Source: Desulfuromonadales bacterium (GTDB taxonomy: Bacteria > Desulfobacterota > Desulfuromonadia > Desulfuromonadales > UBA2294). Taken from it: a stretch of 6,640 nt of DNA. Shown here one piece after another: positions 1 through 5,921 of this stretch. Both the position numbers and the translations under genes were made by a program. Within the stretch, counting starts at the first letter, position 1, and each line of letters starts with the position of its first letter. Where the stretch lies: positions 1 to 6,640 of the forward strand of contig JACUTX010000145.1 of assembly GCA_014859615.1 (NCBI GenBank). The letters run 5' to 3'. The notes under the pieces are model-generated. The model made no database searches. It saw only the letters and a program-made list of their open reading frames with translations, and was not told the origin of the DNA.

Positions 1-78
1 TCAACTCAACAGTTACGACTCTACGGGTTTGTCATGATGGGGATCGGCTTGCTCGTCGTCTATTTTGCCACGCGATAA
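1..78 (+). CDS. C-terminal end of a small membrane protein, DUF2065 (YjeT-like), 5' partial
   Basis: Frame 1 is open from the first base and stops at TAA 76-78, giving 25 residues that begin STQQLRLYGF and end VVYFATR. The segment is one hydrophobic helix preceded by LRLYG and closed by a Tyr and a terminal Arg. This matches the usual end of the DUF2065/YjeT family as I remember it: an LRR/LRxxG motif, a Gly-rich second transmembrane helix, then Y-x-x-R. Such proteins are about 60-65 residues with two membrane helices, so most of the gene lies upstream of the window. The function of the family is not established. Only 25 residues are visible and any small membrane protein could end this way, so the assignment is moderate. 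The gene points the same way as queA and could be the preceding member of the same transcript. Confidence 0.55.
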   Translation, partial: STQQLRLYGFVMMGIGLLVVYFATR

Positions 79-161
79 AGGGTTAAAACAGATTGACTTT
101 ACAAGGTGTTTATGGTTGAGTTGTCCAGATTTTTCAGGGGGAAGGGCGGTGTTGCAGTACA
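79..161 (+). other. Intergenic gap upstream of queA, no convincing signal
   Basis: These 83 bases separate the small membrane protein from queA. A TTGACT at 93-98 resembles a -35 box, but no acceptable -10 hexamer lies 15-19 bases downstream. There is no stable hairpin with a T tract, so neither a promoter nor a terminator is called. A purine-rich stretch at 136-149 is the only candidate ribosome binding region for queA and is unusually far from its ATG (at least about 12 bases). The queA promoter may lie upstream of the window. Confidence 0.5.
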
Positions 162-1196
162 ATGTTTTTGTCTGAATTTGATTTTGAACTCCCTGCGGAA
201 CTGATCGCTCAGAAACCGGCCGAAGTGAGAACCGCATCGCGTATGATGATGTTGAATCGGGCCGATGAATCGGTACGTTCAGGTCAGTTTTCTGATCTGA
301 ATGAACACCTGCAACAAGGTGATCTGCTTGTTTTAAATGATACGCAGGTGATTCCTGCCCGTCTGATCGGGAAGAAAGAGACCGGTGGACGAATTGAAGT
401 CTTTCTGGTTCGACGTCTTGCCGGTGCAGAAGAGAGCTGGGCCTGTCTGACCAAAAGCTCAAAAACAGTCAAACCCGGGGTGCGACTCATCTTCTCTGAC
501 GGACTGGAGGGGACGGTTCTCACCGGTGGCGATGAGCTGCTTAAATATCTGCATTTTACTGCGCCGGGTGTTGTCTCCGAGGTTTTGGATCGTGTTGGCC
601 GGATCCCTTTACCCCCCTATATCGAACGTGAACCGGAAGCTGAAGATCGGGATCGTTATCAGACCGTCTTTGCCTGTAATGCCGGGGCGCTTGCGGCACC
701 GACCGCCGGACTTCACTTCAGTCAGCCTTATCTCGATAGTTTACGCCGGGCAGGGGTTGATATCCTGTTTCTCACGCTGCATGTTGGTCTCGGAACTTTT
801 TTACCGATTCGCACAGATAATGTTGCTGAACATCAGATGCATGCAGAAGAGTACACGATTTCAGAATCGACGGCTCAGTGCCTGAATCGCGCCCGTGACG
901 ATGGCCGTCGTATTGTCGCGGTCGGAACCACAGTGGCAAGGGCATTGGAGTCAGCCTTCTCATCGCATGAGAATAAGGTTCTGAGCGGCACGGCAACCAC
1001 ACAAATTTTTATTCGTCCCGGCTATACATTCAAGGTCATCGATGCCTTATTGACAAATTTTCATCTTCCACGGTCAACGCTGCTCATGTTAGTCTCGGCT
1101 TTTGCCGGTAAAGAGTTCATCTTGTCTGCTTATGAGCAGGCGGTGCGTGAACGTTTTCGTTTTTTCAGCTACGGGGATTGCATGTTTATTCAGTAG
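162..1196 (+). CDS. queA: S-adenosylmethionine:tRNA ribosyltransferase-isomerase QueA
   Basis: QueA transfers and isomerises the ribosyl part of S-adenosylmethionine onto preQ1 at position 34 of tRNA, giving epoxyqueuosine; it acts in the cytoplasm after Tgt. The 344-residue length is normal for the family. Family motifs run in order: FDFELPAELIAQKPA at the N-terminus (6-20), LLVLNDTQVIPARL (55-68), DRVGRIPLPPYIER (143-156), DRYQTVFA (164-171), GALAAPTAGLHFS (175-187), LHVGLGTFLPIR (206-217), HQMHAEEYTI (224-233), VGTTVARALES (254-264) and the C-terminal block with NFHLPRSTLLMLV (299-311). ATG 162 is the only ATG between the upstream in-frame stop (117-119) and the conserved N-terminus, but its ribosome binding site is weak. 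Small departures from the pattern I remember are CNA before the GALAAPTAGLHF block and YGDCMFI at the end, where YGDAMLI is common. tgt follows after 24 bases, the standard order. Confidence 0.97.
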   Translation: MFLSEFDFELPAELIAQKPAEVRTASRMMMLNRADESVRSGQFSDLNEHLQQGDLLVLNDTQVIPARLIGKKETGGRIEVFLVRRLAGAEESWACLTKSSKTVKPGVRLIFSDGLEGTVLTGGDELLKYLHFTAPGVVSEVLDRVGRIPLPPYIEREPEAEDRDRYQTVFACNAGALAAPTAGLHFSQPYLDSLRRAGVDILFLTLHVGLGTFLPIRTDNVAEHQMHAEEYTISESTAQCLNRARDDGRRIVAVGTTVARALESAFSSHENKVLSGTATTQIFIRPGYTFKVIDALLTNFHLPRSTLLMLVSAFAGKEFILSAYEQAVRERFRFFSYGDCMFIQ

Positions 1197-1220
1197 CTCT
1201 ATGTAGAATGAGTTGATCTG

Positions 1221-2339
1221 GTGCAGAAAAAGAATTTTGTTCTTTTAAATAGAGACGACTCGACCCTGGCCCGTCGCGGGGTGGTCTCAACCCCTAGAGG
1301 TAAGATCCAAACGCCGGCTTTTATGCCGGTTGGGACCCTCGGCACAGTCAAGGGGATGTTGCCGGAAACCTTGAGTGAGATCGGGGCGCAGATTATCTTG
1401 GGGAACACCTATCATCTGTTGCTTCGCCCAGGGCATGAACTGGTGGCGAAGCTGGGTGGCCTGCACCGCTTTATGAATTGGGACAAACCGATTCTGACCG
1501 ATAGTGGCGGCTTTCAGGTTTTCAGTCTTGGTGCTCTGCGTCAAATCGATGAGCAGGGTGTAGCGTTTCAGTCTCATATCGATGGTTCGAAGTATCTGCT
1601 CACTCCGGAATCGTCTATTGCGATTCAGGAGGCGCTCGGTTCCGATATTATCATGGCTTTTGACGAGTGTATTCCGCATCCGTCGACCCGGGATTATGTC
1701 GCCGCTTCGACTGCACGCTCCGGACGTTGGGCGCAGCGGTGCAAGAAGGCGCGTAAAGACGATACGGCGCAACTGTTCGGTATCGTCCAGGGGGGGATGT
1801 ATCACGATTTACGGACCGAGAGTGCCGAAGAACTGATTGCCATCGGTTTCGATGGCTATGCGATCGGGGGGCTCTCGGTTGGCGAAGAAGCTGAGTTGAT
1901 GTATGAGATGATGGAACATACGCTACCGCTTCTCCCCGTCGATTCGCCTCGCTATGTGATGGGGATCGGTACACCGGAGAATCTGATCGAGGCGATTGTC
2001 CGCGGGGCGGATATGTTTGATTGTGTCATGCCGACCCGCAATGCCCGCAACGGTGTATTGTTTACCAGTTTTGGCAAAATCAGCATCAAACAGGCCCGTT
2101 ATATCGAGGATGAGCGTCCGATCGATCCGGACTGCTCATGTTACGTTTGCAGAAAATACAGTCGTGCCTATTTGCGGCATCTTTATCAGAATAATGAAAT
2201 CTTATCATCGATGCTCAATACACATCATAACCTCTCCTACTACCTCGGTTTGATGGCAGAGGTCCGCGAGGCGATTGAAAAGAGAGCTTTCGGGGTTTTT
2301 CGTAAAGATTTTTATCGTAAACGGGAAGTCAAACAATAA
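1221..2339 (+). CDS. tgt: Queuine/preQ1 tRNA-guanine transglycosylase Tgt
   Basis: Tgt exchanges guanine 34 of tRNA-Asp, -Asn, -His and -Tyr for preQ1, the step before QueA. The protein is 372 residues, a normal bacterial size. The general-base Asp is D94 in ILTDSGGFQVFSL (91-103), and the nucleophile is D267 in MFDCVMPTRNARNG (265-278); by homology these match D102 and D280 of the Zymomonas enzyme. Substrate-pocket motifs FDEC (147-150), GIVQGG (187-192) and GGLSVGE (216-222) are present. The zinc site is complete: C305, C307, C310 and H336. The start is GTG 1221; an in-frame TGA at 1209-1211 leaves no room for an upstream ATG, and the N-terminus from there fits the family. No good Shine-Dalgarno sequence precedes it, so it may depend on ribosomes finishing queA. 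It is followed by yajC after 44 bases. Confidence 0.97.
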   Translation: MQKKNFVLLNRDDSTLARRGVVSTPRGKIQTPAFMPVGTLGTVKGMLPETLSEIGAQIILGNTYHLLLRPGHELVAKLGGLHRFMNWDKPILTDSGGFQVFSLGALRQIDEQGVAFQSHIDGSKYLLTPESSIAIQEALGSDIIMAFDECIPHPSTRDYVAASTARSGRWAQRCKKARKDDTAQLFGIVQGGMYHDLRTESAEELIAIGFDGYAIGGLSVGEEAELMYEMMEHTLPLLPVDSPRYVMGIGTPENLIEAIVRGADMFDCVMPTRNARNGVLFTSFGKISIKQARYIEDERPIDPDCSCYVCRKYSRAYLRHLYQNNEILSSMLNTHHNLSYYLGLMAEVREAIEKRAFGVFRKDFYRKREVKQ

Positions 2340-2370
2340 TTTATCGCAACAGTTGATCTTATCTACAAAA

Positions 2371-2375
2371 AGGAG
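2371..2375 (+). promoter_or_regulatory. Ribosome binding site of yajC (AGGAG)
   Basis: AGGAG lies 8 bases before ATG 2384, an ideal distance. It decides the start in favour of 2384 over the second in-frame ATG at 2393, which would be 17 bases away. It is the first strong Shine-Dalgarno site in the cluster, in contrast to queA and tgt. Confidence 0.8.
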
Positions 2376-2383
2376 AAACAAGA

Positions 2384-2722
2384 ATGAATCTGATGAATCT
2401 TTTTATTACGGATGCGCACGCGGCAGAGTCTGCTGTGGGTGGTGGCAGTGGCTATGAAAGTATTATCATGCTGGTTGCTATGGGGGCGATCTTCTATTTT
2501 CTATTGATCCGTCCGCAATCAAAGCGTGCCAAAGCCCACAAACAGTTGATAGAGAGTCTGTCGGTTGGTGATCCGGTTGTGACTGCAGGAGGTGTACATG
2601 GTAAAATTGTCGCCCTGCAGGATGCGATTGTCACCGTTGAAATTGCAGCTGGCGTCAAAGTTAAATTCAATCGCTCCTCAATCGTCGGTGGCCAAAAATC
2701 GACCGATGAGAAGAGTGAATAA
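2384..2722 (+). CDS. yajC: Sec translocon accessory protein YajC
   Basis: YajC is a small inner-membrane protein that associates with SecD and SecF; its exact contribution to export is unclear. The 112-residue product has the family layout: a short N-terminal segment (1-23) containing GGGSG, one membrane helix at about 24-42 that runs into the hallmark FYFLLIRPQSKRAKAHK (37-53), then a cytoplasmic domain with LIESLSVGDPVVTAGGVHGKI (55-75), the typical VGD-x-V-x-T-x-GG-x-x-GKI block, and a beta-rich end (VTVEIAAGVKVKFNRSSI, 83-100). The N-terminus DAHAAES looks slightly like a signal-peptide cleavage site, but there is no hydrophobic core before it and the real membrane segment comes later. 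The gene lies between tgt and secD, its conserved place in Proteobacteria. The secD start is 44 bases after its stop. Confidence 0.96.
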   Translation: MNLMNLFITDAHAAESAVGGGSGYESIIMLVAMGAIFYFLLIRPQSKRAKAHKQLIESLSVGDPVVTAGGVHGKIVALQDAIVTVEIAAGVKVKFNRSSIVGGQKSTDEKSE

Positions 2723-2766
2723 TTTACCGACCGTTTTTTTAATTTCTATTGGAGTGACAAACCGCT

Positions 2767-4365
2767 ATGTCAGGAAGTATCAAGTGGCGAGGACTATTTG
2801 TCCTGATCTGTCTCGTTTTTGCGTTGGTGTCCCTGGCGCCGACCTTTTTCAATAAAAGTCTTCCCGCCTGGTGGACCGATACCTTTTCGCCGATTCAAAA
2901 AGGGCTCGATCTGCAGGGGGGGATTCATCTGGTTCTCGGTGTTGTTGTGGAGAAGGCGGTTGAGAGTCATCTCGACGGGATTGCCGATCAGATCGAAGAC
3001 CAGATGCGTGAAAAGGATATCATTTACAAGCGGGTTGAGCGTATAGCGGGCGAGCGTATCGTCGTCACGGTTTATGACGACGAAGCCGCATCCACACTCG
3101 ATAATTTGATGAAAGAGACCTTTGGAAATCTTGAGCCGATGACGCTTGAGACGGAAGGGGGGTACGTCCAGAAACATTACCGACTCAGCGATGCTGAAAT
3201 CGAAGCAACCAGAGAGCTGGCAATCCGCCAGGCTCTGCAGACCCTGCGCAGTCGCGTTGATGAATTTGGTGTCGGTGAGCCGGTGCTGCAGCGACAGGCG
3301 GGAAACCGGATTCTGATTCAGCTGCCGGGGATCGATGATCCGAAGCGTGCGATCGATCTGATTGGTCGGCGGGCACGCCTTGAGTTCAAGATGGTTCTTG
3401 ATGATGCCGATCCGCAGGAAGCGATCAAGGGGAATCTGCCGCGCAATGGCCAGTTACTCTATATGCAGCAGGTCGATTCGCGGACCGGAGTCAAGACCGA
3501 GACACCGATTGTGGTCGAAAGTCGCACTGCTCTGACCGGAGAATATCTGACCGACGCCCGGGTACGCATCAGCAGTCAGTTTAACGACCCGTATGTCAGT
3601 ATTCAGTTTGATGCGGCTGGTGCCAAACGGTTTGAACAGATCACCGGTGCCAACAAGGGGCGGCGGATGGCGATTGTTCTGGATGATACGGTTCATTCGG
3701 CGCCGGTTATTCAGGATCGCATCGGCGGCGGTTCGGCTCAGATCAGTGGCAGTTTCACTGAACAGGAAGCGACGGACCTCGCTATTGTTCTTCGTTCAGG
3801 ATCGCTTCCGGCACCGGTAGAAATCCTTGAAAACCGGACGGTCGGACCGTCTCTCGGACAGGACTCTATCGACAAGGGGATCATGTCGGTTCTGGTTGGC
3901 GCCCTTCTGGTTGTTGTTGCGATGCTTTTTTATTATCGTCTTTCCGGTCTGGTTGCCAATATTGCCTTGCTCAGTAACCTGATTTTCATTCTGGCCCTGC
4001 TCTCACTGCTCGGAGCGACGCTGACCTTGCCGGGGATTGCCGGGATTGTTCTGACCATCGGAATGGCGGTCGATGCAAATGTTCTGATTTTCGAGCGAAT
4101 TCGGGAGGAGCTGCGCAGCGGCCGTCCCGCAGCCATTGCTCTGGAATCCGGCTTCGGCAAGGCGTTTCGCACCATCGTCGATGCCAATATTACCACCTTG
4201 ATCGCTGCGGTGGTTCTGTTTCAGTTCGGCACCGGTCCGGTCAAAGGGTTTGCTGTTACGCTCTCAATCGGGATCCTTTGTTCTCTGTTTACGGCTGTCT
4301 TTGTTTCGCGACTTATCTTTGATTTTTTCCTGGCGCAGGGTAAAGCCAGGAAATTCAGTATATAG
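2767..4365 (+). CDS. secD: Protein translocase subunit SecD
   Basis: SecD pairs with SecF in the inner membrane and uses the proton gradient to help complete export of proteins moved by SecYEG/SecA. The product is 532 residues, shorter than the E. coli protein (about 615) but common in other proteobacteria. Topology as read: membrane helix 1 at about 8-25; a large periplasmic region from about 26 to 369 with GLDLQGGIHL (46-55), SRVDEFGVGEPVLQRQ (162-177) and ISGSFTEQEATDLAIVLRSG (326-345); then five helices at about 370-390, 394-415, 421-441, 470-489 and 495-518. The conserved TIGMAVDANVLIFERIREE (430-448) carries D436, which corresponds by homology to the proton-path Asp of SecD. The block GFGKAFRTIVDANITTL (462-478) is also typical. 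GGAG at 2751-2754 supports ATG 2767. The secF start is only 9 bases past the stop. Confidence 0.98.
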   Translation: MSGSIKWRGLFVLICLVFALVSLAPTFFNKSLPAWWTDTFSPIQKGLDLQGGIHLVLGVVVEKAVESHLDGIADQIEDQMREKDIIYKRVERIAGERIVVTVYDDEAASTLDNLMKETFGNLEPMTLETEGGYVQKHYRLSDAEIEATRELAIRQALQTLRSRVDEFGVGEPVLQRQAGNRILIQLPGIDDPKRAIDLIGRRARLEFKMVLDDADPQEAIKGNLPRNGQLLYMQQVDSRTGVKTETPIVVESRTALTGEYLTDARVRISSQFNDPYVSIQFDAAGAKRFEQITGANKGRRMAIVLDDTVHSAPVIQDRIGGGSAQISGSFTEQEATDLAIVLRSGSLPAPVEILENRTVGPSLGQDSIDKGIMSVLVGALLVVVAMLFYYRLSGLVANIALLSNLIFILALLSLLGATLTLPGIAGIVLTIGMAVDANVLIFERIREELRSGRPAAIALESGFGKAFRTIVDANITTLIAAVVLFQFGTGPVKGFAVTLSIGILCSLFTAVFVSRLIFDFFLAQGKARKFSI

Positions 4366-4368
4366 GAG
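4364..4368 (+). promoter_or_regulatory. Ribosome binding site of secF overlapping the secD stop
   Basis: AGGAG begins inside the TAG stop codon of secD (4363-4365) and ends 6 bases before ATG 4375. Ribosomes ending on secD therefore finish on the secF binding site, a layout that favours coupled, near-equal synthesis of the two partners. Confidence 0.75.
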
Positions 4369-4374
4369 AACAGC

Positions 4375-5298
4375 ATGCAACTGATTAAATCTGACATAAA
4401 TCTTGATTTTGTCGGCAAAAGAAAACTGGCTGTTCTCTTCTCGGCGCTGCTGCTATTGATCAGTATCGGCTCTCTGGTGATTCAGGGTGGCCCGAACTAC
4501 GGCATCGATTTTGTCGGGGGGACACTGGTTCAGGTAAAAATTGATGCGGATGCGAGTTCTGCCACGATCAAGGATGCCCTTAAAGATATGGCATTGGGCG
4601 GGCTGGTCGTACAGAGTTTTGGTGATGAGTCGAATGAGTTTCTGATCCGGGCGCAGTCGTCGAGTGCCGAACTGAAGGACATTTCGAACCAGATATCGAG
4701 CTCTCTGCAGAGCCAGTTCGGCGCCGGGACGGTGGAAATTCGCCGGAGCGAGATGGTCGGACCGCAGGTCGGAAAAGATCTGCGTGAAAAGGGGATTATG
4801 GCTGTTGTTTATGCCATGATCGGGATCCTGATCTACATCACTCTGCGGTTTGAATTCCGTTTCGCCGTTGGCGCAATCATTGCTCTGATTCACGATGTCA
4901 CGATCACCCTCGGTGTCTTTTCTCTTTTTGGCAAAGAGATCGATCTCCCGATCATCGCTGCTTTTCTGGCGATTATCGGCTATTCTCTGAACGATACGAT
5001 TATTGTCTATGACCGGATTCGCGAAAATATGGGGACGCTGTCAAAATCAAAATTTCCGGTTATCGTTAATCGCAGTATTAATGAAACGCTCTCCCGAACC
5101 ATCCTGACCTCCGGTACAACTCTTCTGGTTGTTCTCTCTCTGTTTGTACTTGGTGGCGGCGTGATTCATAACTTTGCCTTTGCACTTCTGGTCGGTGTTC
5201 TGATCGGAACCTATTCATCGATTTTTGTAGCGAGTCCGTTGTTGATATTCTGGGATGAGTACAAAACCGTTAAAGCTGCCAAGGGGAAAATAGCATGA
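4375..5298 (+). CDS. secF: Protein translocase subunit SecF
   Basis: SecF is the partner of SecD in the inner-membrane export complex. At 307 residues it has the usual size and layout: helix 1 at about 17-37, a periplasmic domain starting with NYGIDFVGGTLVQVK (41-55), the block MVGPQVGKDLREKGIMAVVYA (127-147), then helices at about 140-158, 164-185, 190-211, 243-262 and 265-293. The signature IIGYSLNDTIIVYDRIREN (200-218) contains D207, and LSRTILTSGTTLLVVL (239-254) contains R241. By homology these match D213 and R247 of E. coli SecF, residues linked to proton use, so the protein looks fully functional. The start is set by the AGGAG overlapping the secD stop. Its TGA overlaps the start of the downstream TPR gene. 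No fusion with SecD is present. Confidence 0.98.
   Translation: MQLIKSDINLDFVGKRKLAVLFSALLLLISIGSLVIQGGPNYGIDFVGGTLVQVKIDADASSATIKDALKDMALGGLVVQSFGDESNEFLIRAQSSSAELKDISNQISSSLQSQFGAGTVEIRRSEMVGPQVGKDLREKGIMAVVYAMIGILIYITLRFEFRFAVGAIIALIHDVTITLGVFSLFGKEIDLPIIAAFLAIIGYSLNDTIIVYDRIRENMGTLSKSKFPVIVNRSINETLSRTILTSGTTLLVVLSLFVLGGGVIHNFAFALLVGVLIGTYSSIFVASPLLIFWDEYKTVKAAKGKIA
5281..5286 (+). promoter_or_regulatory. Ribosome binding site of the TPR gene inside the end of secF
   Basis: AAGGGG lies within the last codons of secF, 8 bases before ATG 5295. Together with the ATGA start/stop overlap at 5295-5298 it fixes the start of the TPR gene and points to translational coupling with secF. Confidence 0.6.
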
Positions 5299-5867
5299 AA
5301 AAAGAGTCTCTTTTTTTTCTGGGCGTCGCCCTGGTGATCGGTCTCCTGCTCGGTCTGATCATCGGTCATAAAAAATCTGGGCCGAACTCTTCGACTCCGG
5401 TCGCCAATGTCGGGCAGACAGCACCTCCGGTCAATCCGGAGCAGAATATCCGGCGTTTAAAAGAGGTAGTGGCGGCTGAGCCGCAAAACCGCAATGCCTG
5501 GGTGCAGCTCGGCAATACCTATTTTGATTCCAATCGTTTTCTTGAATCGATTGAAGCTTACGAAAAAGCACTGGAGCTCGACGGGAACGACCCGAATGTC
5601 TTGACCGATCAGGGGGTGATGTTTCGTAGTCTCGGCTGGTTTGACAAGGCGGTTGAAAACTTTGAAAAAGCCCACGCCCTTGCGCCGAATCATCTGCAGA
5701 GTCTCTATAACGCCTACATTGTTTACCGGCACGATTTGAATGATTTTGCCAAGGCAAAAAAGGCAGCGCTTCGCCACCTCGATCTTCAGCCGAACAGTCA
5801 GGCCAGTGCGCAGTTGCGGGCTGATATCGAATTTATGAATGCCCAGCCTGCTGCAAATCAGAAATAA
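5295..5867 (+). CDS. Membrane-anchored TPR protein, secF-coupled, function unknown
   Basis: The 190-residue product starts MKKESLFFLGVALVIG; positive charges followed by a hydrophobic stretch (about 5-24) suggest an uncleaved anchor with the rest in the periplasm. A Pro/Ser/Thr/Asn-rich linker (about 29-50) leads to a TPR region: repeat 1 at about 66-99 (AWVQLGNTYFDSNRFLESIE, then AYEKALELD), repeat 2 at about 100-133 (VLTDQGVMFRSLGWFDKAVE, then NFEKAHALAP) and a diverged repeat 3 at about 134-168 ending LDLQPNS. TPR domains bind proteins or peptides and have no catalytic residues. The gene overlaps secF by ATGA and is followed by a terminator, so it appears to be the last gene of the Sec operon. 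Its topology resembles YfgM, a periplasmic TPR partner of the E. coli Sec translocon, and also NrfG/CcmH-type proteins. That is similarity of layout only, and a Sec accessory role is inference from position. Confidence 0.88.
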   Translation: MKKESLFFLGVALVIGLLLGLIIGHKKSGPNSSTPVANVGQTAPPVNPEQNIRRLKEVVAAEPQNRNAWVQLGNTYFDSNRFLESIEAYEKALELDGNDPNVLTDQGVMFRSLGWFDKAVENFEKAHALAPNHLQSLYNAYIVYRHDLNDFAKAKKAALRHLDLQPNSQASAQLRADIEFMNAQPAANQK

Positions 5868-5879
5868 ATGCGTTTATAC

Positions 5880-5919
5880 ACAGGCCGATCAGATTACTTT
5901 GATCGGCCTGTCTCTTCTT
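5880..5919 (+). terminator. Probable rho-independent terminator of the queA-secF-TPR operon
   Basis: A perfect 12-bp inverted repeat (5880-5891 and 5900-5911, ACAGGCCGATCA with its complement) encloses an 8-base loop and is followed by the pyrimidine-rich tail CTCTTCTT (5912-5919). It begins 13 bases after the TPR stop codon. The stem is strong but the T tract is interrupted by C, so termination may be incomplete and the beta-helix gene just downstream could receive read-through. No complementary signal was seen for a gene on the minus strand, although the hairpin could in principle act both ways. Confidence 0.72.
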
Positions 5920-5921
5920 AT

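Noticed and set aside
93..120. TTGACT as a promoter for queA
   Set aside because: No reasonable -10 hexamer occurs 15-19 bases downstream; the nearby TATGGT is only 12 bases away.
138..156. Sigma-54 (-24/-12) promoter using GTTGCA before queA
   Set aside because: The GG and GC elements are not at the required 10-base spacing; AA sits where the GG should be.
13..462. 149-codon open frame on the minus strand over the start of queA
   Set aside because: It lies opposite the well-supported queA gene, has a low-complexity composition unlike a folded protein, and has no recognisable motif. It is a shadow of the coding strand.
1790..1796. G7 run in tgt as a slippage or frameshift site
   Set aside because: It encodes the conserved VQGG motif and the frame is intact on both sides, so codon constraint explains it.
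1287..1805. 172-codon open frame on the minus strand inside tgt
   Set aside because: It is entirely antisense to a gene with complete catalytic and zinc motifs and has no protein family features of its own.
2384..2425. Signal peptide with cleavage after AHA at the YajC N-terminus
   Set aside because: There is no hydrophobic core before the AHAA motif. The membrane helix lies at residues 24-42, as is normal for YajC.
2685..2740. Possible attenuator between yajC and secD: GTCGGT/ACCGAC pairing followed by T7 at 2734-2740
   Set aside because: The stem is only about 6 pairs with a loop of roughly 35 bases, too weak to support a terminator. The T run alone is not evidence.
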